This document shows, in pieces, positions 61,071 through 64,000 of a DNA stretch of 64,000 bases. A program made the translations under genes and the position numbers. The stretch's first letter is position 1. Each line of letters begins with the position of its first letter. Under the pieces are notes generated by a model, which was not told the DNA's origin, searched no databases, and worked only from the letters and a program-made list of their open reading frames with translations. The stretch lies in NCBI GenBank assembly GCA_035293845.1, contig DATGMB010000223.1, positions 1-64,000 of the forward strand, written 5' to 3'. The DNA comes from DATGMB01 sp035293845 (lineage in GTDB: Bacteria > Acidobacteriota > Terriglobia > Bryobacterales > Bryobacteraceae).

Positions 61071-61817
61071 ATGAGATTCGCGCTGCTGTGCCTCACATTT
61101 GCCGCCTGCTCCGGCTTCGCGCAGGGCCCAGGAGATCCGCCGCCGATCCTGGAGATCGTGCAGAGGCCGGGATCTCTCCGAACGCCCGCCAAACCATACG
61201 CCGAGACCGGTGCGGCGATCAACGTCATCGGGATGAGCGCCGTCACCGGGCTGCCGCAGGAGTGGTTTCTCGAAAACCATTTCACCTATGCGAGCGTCGA
61301 GGACCTCGACCGCGCCATCAACGCCCCCGGCGCGCTGCATCCTATCGCTGAGGGCGAGCCCGCCCGAACCCTCATCGCCACCTGGCAGCCGCAGTGGAGC
61401 TATCACCCGGAGGAAGCGGCCCGCCTCTTTCCACAAGCCCGATATTTCAACATCACGATCTACCGCCTGGCGAACGGCACGGAGGCGGGTTTCGCCAAGC
61501 TCGCAGCTCTCCGCCGGGCCAATCTGGAAACCCGCAACCTGAATCGTCCGGATATCGCCTATGAAGTAATTTCCGGCGCGCCTTCCGGGATGTATCTCTT
61601 CGTGGCCCCGATCGTCACGTTGCGCAGCGCAGACGAAGGCACACCCAACACCCCGCAATATGCTCTGGGTCTGGCCGATGCCCGGGCCGAGGTCAACAAC
61701 AACACCGCCCCGGCCGATATCAGCCGGGAGCACCTGCTGTTTCGCGTGGAACCGCGCCTGAGCTATGTTTCGGATGATTTCGCCGCCGGGCAGGAGGCAT
61801 TTTGGCGCGGTAAGTGA
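61071..61817 (+). CDS. Secreted hypothetical protein
   Basis: 248 aa with a signal peptide (MRFALLCLTFAACSGFAQGP). Mature part is mixed alpha/beta (AINVIGMSAVTGLPQEWFLE, LIATWQPQWSYHPEEAARLF, FNITIYRLANGTEAGFAKLA) and ends RLSYVSDDFAAGQEAFWRGK. I recognise no domain or catalytic motif; the blocks suggest a soluble periplasmic protein. Its codon use fits the neighbourhood. It is convergent with the hybrid kinase gene (37-bp gap) and divergent from the M61 peptidase gene, so monocistronic. Confidence 0.75.
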   Translation: MRFALLCLTFAACSGFAQGPGDPPPILEIVQRPGSLRTPAKPYAETGAAINVIGMSAVTGLPQEWFLENHFTYASVEDLDRAINAPGALHPIAEGEPARTLIATWQPQWSYHPEEAARLFPQARYFNITIYRLANGTEAGFAKLAALRRANLETRNLNRPDIAYEVISGAPSGMYLFVAPIVTLRSADEGTPNTPQYALGLADARAEVNNNTAPADISREHLLFRVEPRLSYVSDDFAAGQEAFWRGK

Positions 61818-61854
61818 TTGGAGCGCAAACCCATAGCCTGCGCTCCGCGCGGAA

Positions 61855-63402
61855 TCATTCCCCCGCTTTGCGCGTACGGTTATCGCCTTCGAGGACTTCC
61901 CGGACCTTCTCCGTCAGAGCGTTCGGCGTGAACGGCTTCTGCAGGAAAGCCACTTCCTTGCGTAAGATGCCGCTATTGACCACGGCGTTATCCGTGTACC
62001 CGGACATATACAGCACTTTCATGCCGGGCCGCCGTTCCGTAAGCTGACGGGCTAAGTCCCGTCCGCTGATCTTGGGCATCACGACATCCGTAATCAGCAG
62101 CTGGATCGGCTCCTTGTGCTGTTCGGAAATGCGCTTGGCTTCGAGCGGACCGGCCGCGTCCAGGATCTTGTAACCGTCGCGTTCCAGCGTCTCCCGCACC
62201 AGACTGCGGACCATCTCATCGTCCTCCACCAGCAGCACCGTCTCGGTGCCGCGGGGGGCCTTGCGGGCGGCCTCGCGTTTCTCGACCGTTACCGGCTGAT
62301 CGATGCGCGGGAGATACACCTTTACCGATGTCCCGCGCCCCGGCTCGCTGTAGACCTCGACGCTCCCGCCGCTCTGCTTGACGATCCCGAAGACCGTGGA
62401 GAGCCCGAGACCCGTCCCTTTGCCGGTGCCCTTGGTGGTGAAGAACGGTTCGAAGAGCCGCGCCTTGGTGGCCTCATCCATGCCGTACCCGGTATCGCTC
62501 ACCGCAACCATGACGTATGGACCAGACCGCACCGCCAAGTGCGCTTTGGCGTAGTTCGTGTCCAGGTTGACGTTGGAGGTCTCTACGGTCAGGACTCCGC
62601 CTTTCGGCATGGCATCACGCGCGTTGACCACCAGGTTCATCAGCACCTGTTCGATCTGCCCGGGATCGGCATTCACGCGGCCGAGGTCCGGCGGCAGCAC
62701 CAGCCGCAAATCGATATCCTCCCCAATGAGCCGCTGCAGCATCGAGCTCAGGCTGCTGACCAGTTTGTTCAGATCGAGAACTCGCGGCTGCAGAACCTGC
62801 CGCCGGCTGAAAGCCAACAACTGTTTGGTGAGCGCCGCCGCGCGCTCCCCGGCCTTCATGATCTGTTCGACCGAGTGACGATTAGGATCGCGGCTGTCCA
62901 GGTTATTCAGAATCAACTGGCTGTAGCCGGTGATAATGGTGAGCAGGTTATTGAAATCGTGCGCCACGCCGCCGGCCAGCATGCCGACGGCCTCCATCTT
63001 CTGCGCCTGGCGAAGCTGCTCCTCGAGATAGCGGCGTCCGGTAATATCCAGGAGAACCGCTAATCGCGCCTTCCGCCCGCCGTACTGAATGTCATGGACG
63101 GCAGTTTCCAACTCGATCACGCGCCCGGTGCTGGTCCGGTGACGCCACACGTTTACGGAAGCAGTCGCGGCAGTGCCGCCGGCGGCGGAAACCCGATCCT
63201 CACCAGGCGGGGGACCGGCGTCGAGATCCGGCAGCTTCTTGGAACGGAACTCCTCACGTGAGTATCCGTACAACTGCGATGCCGCCGCGTTCGCCTCTAA
63301 CAGTTCCTGCGACTCCGCGTCGAAGACATACATGGGCTGCGGATGATCTTCGAACAGAAGCCGGAAGCGTTTGTCTCTTTCCTTCAGTAGTTCTACCGGC
63401 AT
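61855..63402 (-). CDS. Hybrid PAS histidine kinase with C-terminal receiver
   Basis: 515 aa. PAS domain at ~10-130 (RFRLLFEDHPQPMYVFDAES, AAASQLYGYSREEFRSKKLP). HisKA contains VGMLAGGVAHDFNNLLTIIT with the phospho-His. HATPase motifs are QIEQVLMNLVVNARDAMPKG, VSDTGYGMDEATKARLFEPF and GTGLGLSTVFGIVKQSGGSV. The receiver at ~395-505 has VLLVEDDEMVRSLVRETLER, LLITDVVMPKISGRD, LYMSGYTD and FLQKPFT. Cytoplasmic, without membrane segments. Same layout as the kinase at 47.5-49.1 kb. No partner regulator is adjacent. Confidence 0.96.
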   Translation of the reverse strand: MPVELLKERDKRFRLLFEDHPQPMYVFDAESQELLEANAAASQLYGYSREEFRSKKLPDLDAGPPPGEDRVSAAGGTAATASVNVWRHRTSTGRVIELETAVHDIQYGGRKARLAVLLDITGRRYLEEQLRQAQKMEAVGMLAGGVAHDFNNLLTIITGYSQLILNNLDSRDPNRHSVEQIMKAGERAAALTKQLLAFSRRQVLQPRVLDLNKLVSSLSSMLQRLIGEDIDLRLVLPPDLGRVNADPGQIEQVLMNLVVNARDAMPKGGVLTVETSNVNLDTNYAKAHLAVRSGPYVMVAVSDTGYGMDEATKARLFEPFFTTKGTGKGTGLGLSTVFGIVKQSGGSVEVYSEPGRGTSVKVYLPRIDQPVTVEKREAARKAPRGTETVLLVEDDEMVRSLVRETLERDGYKILDAAGPLEAKRISEQHKEPIQLLITDVVMPKISGRDLARQLTERRPGMKVLYMSGYTDNAVVNSGILRKEVAFLQKPFTPNALTEKVREVLEGDNRTRKAGE

Positions 63403-63695
63403 TGAGTGTCAACCGTTGGGGAGGTGACTTTAGGCCGTTTGACCAATAGTGCCACACTCGTTAGCGCCCTGTCGCTATCCGGGCCGGCATGTCTGGCGCA
63501 ACCGGCAGCCGCAGTGTCACCAGGAACACAGTTGCCGCCATCCCGTCTGCAAACGGACGAATAGCCCACACTACTCCCCGACTCTCCCACGGCCGGCAAA
63601 ACGGCAAAACGCAAGATCCTGCGGTTCCCCGACAAAGTTCGACAGTTTATCCTCACTCCTGCTCCTTTGAGCATACTCATGGACACATTTCGATC
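63403..63695. other. Intergenic region
   Basis: About 290 bases between the hybrid kinase start and the end of the ROK gene. It should contain the kinase promoter (leftward). Frames on both strands are short and unlike proteins. No repeat or RNA gene seen. Confidence 0.4.
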
Positions 63696-64000
63696 TCAAC
63701 CGTGCCGCCCGCCGCGGGTGTTTCGTATGACACACGTAGATATACAGTATGCGCCGTATAGAACACTATCATCGCCAAGTGCTGCGGGAACAACATCGAC
63801 ACGGGCGCCGGACCACGGCGTGATCTGACGCGCCAACTCGGCGCGAAGCGGCACAAACAGCCGGTCGTGAGCCTTTGCGATGCCGCCTCCGATCACAATC
63901 CTTGCGGGGTTAAGCAGCATAATTGCTGCTTTTAGTCCCAGCGCCAGATTGGCCGTGTACGAACGCACAAATTCTTCATCCTGCATTAATTCCTTCGCGC
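63696..64000 (-). CDS. ROK-family protein, C-terminal part (runs off the window)
   Basis: The minus-strand frame is open from the window edge; an ATG at 63986 is internal, since the reading continues upstream (AKEL). The ~100 residues seen match the C-terminal ROK domain: ANLALGLKAAIMLLNPARIV, IGGGIAKAHDRLFVPLRAEL and VPAALGDDSVLYGAY. ROK proteins are sugar kinases or sugar-responsive repressors. The N-terminal half, which would tell kinase from repressor, lies outside. The last residues (STCVIRNTRGGRHG) are longer than the usual end. Confidence 0.88.
   Translation of the reverse strand, partial: AKELMQDEEFVRSYTANLALGLKAAIMLLNPARIVIGGGIAKAHDRLFVPLRAELARQITPWSGARVDVVPAALGDDSVLYGAYCISTCVIRNTRGGRHG

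Noticed and set aside
58955..61351. A ~800-codon plus-strand frame opposite the M61 peptidase
   Set aside because: Antisense shadow; the minus strand has the full zinc site and PDZ domain.

Overview
The window is high-GC DNA with densely packed genes on both strands. Several protein families point to the Acidobacteriota, most likely a Solibacter/Bryobacter-like soil bacterium: a TIGR03435-type secreted protein, a DUF4159 protein, Tat-exported sugar isomerases and an oxidoreductase, an EgtB/EgtD pair, HpnE, and a large CheB-CheR-histidine kinase fusion. This taxonomic call is inferred from family content; no rRNA gene is present.

Layout. 0.1-4.7 kb: a truncated S9 peptidase, a TonB-like protein with an unusual cytoplasmic domain, and a CocE/NonD esterase, followed by tRNA-Ser(GGA). 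5.1-8.1 kb: two SnoaL/NTF2-fold proteins and a metallo-beta-lactamase-fold hydrolase in one operon, then a BON/SRPBCC membrane protein. 8.1-11.2 kb: a Gfo/Idh/MocA oxidoreductase with an isochorismatase-like hydrolase, and a lipoprotein. 11.2-14.6 kb: a CRISPR array of 38 identical 36-nt repeats with no cas gene anywhere in the window, abutting the 5' stub of a carboxypeptidase-regulatory-domain gene. 14.7-17.8 kb: a WxxGxW-type secreted protein, the TIGR03435 protein, and a three-gene LysM / YidB-like / ComEA-like run. 17.8-24.6 kb: a signalling block made of a NarL-type regulator, a double-receiver protein, a lone LuxR HTH protein, CheB and the CheB-CheR kinase. 25-31 kb: HpnE, an ATP-dependent DNA ligase with its partner exonuclease, and an M1 aminopeptidase. 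31-40 kb: glycosyltransferase, ROK sugar kinase, sugar isomerase, NHL-repeat protein, GH29 fucosidase, a frameshifted hydrolase and two PIN-toxin modules. 40-50 kb: topA, dprA, another Tat-exported isomerase, egtD/egtB, a hybrid kinase and a DUF4159 protein. 50-64 kb: DUF423, an RNB ribonuclease, a DinB-like protein, two methyltransferases, a heavy-metal-type RND pump, a degenerate response regulator, a PIN remnant, an M61 peptidase, a hybrid kinase and the 3' end of a ROK gene.

The main biological themes are extracytoplasmic hydrolysis and sugar use (esterase, fucosidase, peptidases, isomerases, ROK kinases), dense two-component signalling, and genome defence or maintenance (CRISPR, PIN modules, ligase/exonuclease, DprA, TopA).

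The two most striking non-coding observations are these. CRISPR spacer 34 (14012-14045) reads, on its complement, as the 3' end of an initiator-type tRNA gene including an encoded CCA. A 92-bp multi-hairpin element occurs twice without gaps, at 14641-14732 and 50061-50152, with an internal stem that changes while staying paired.
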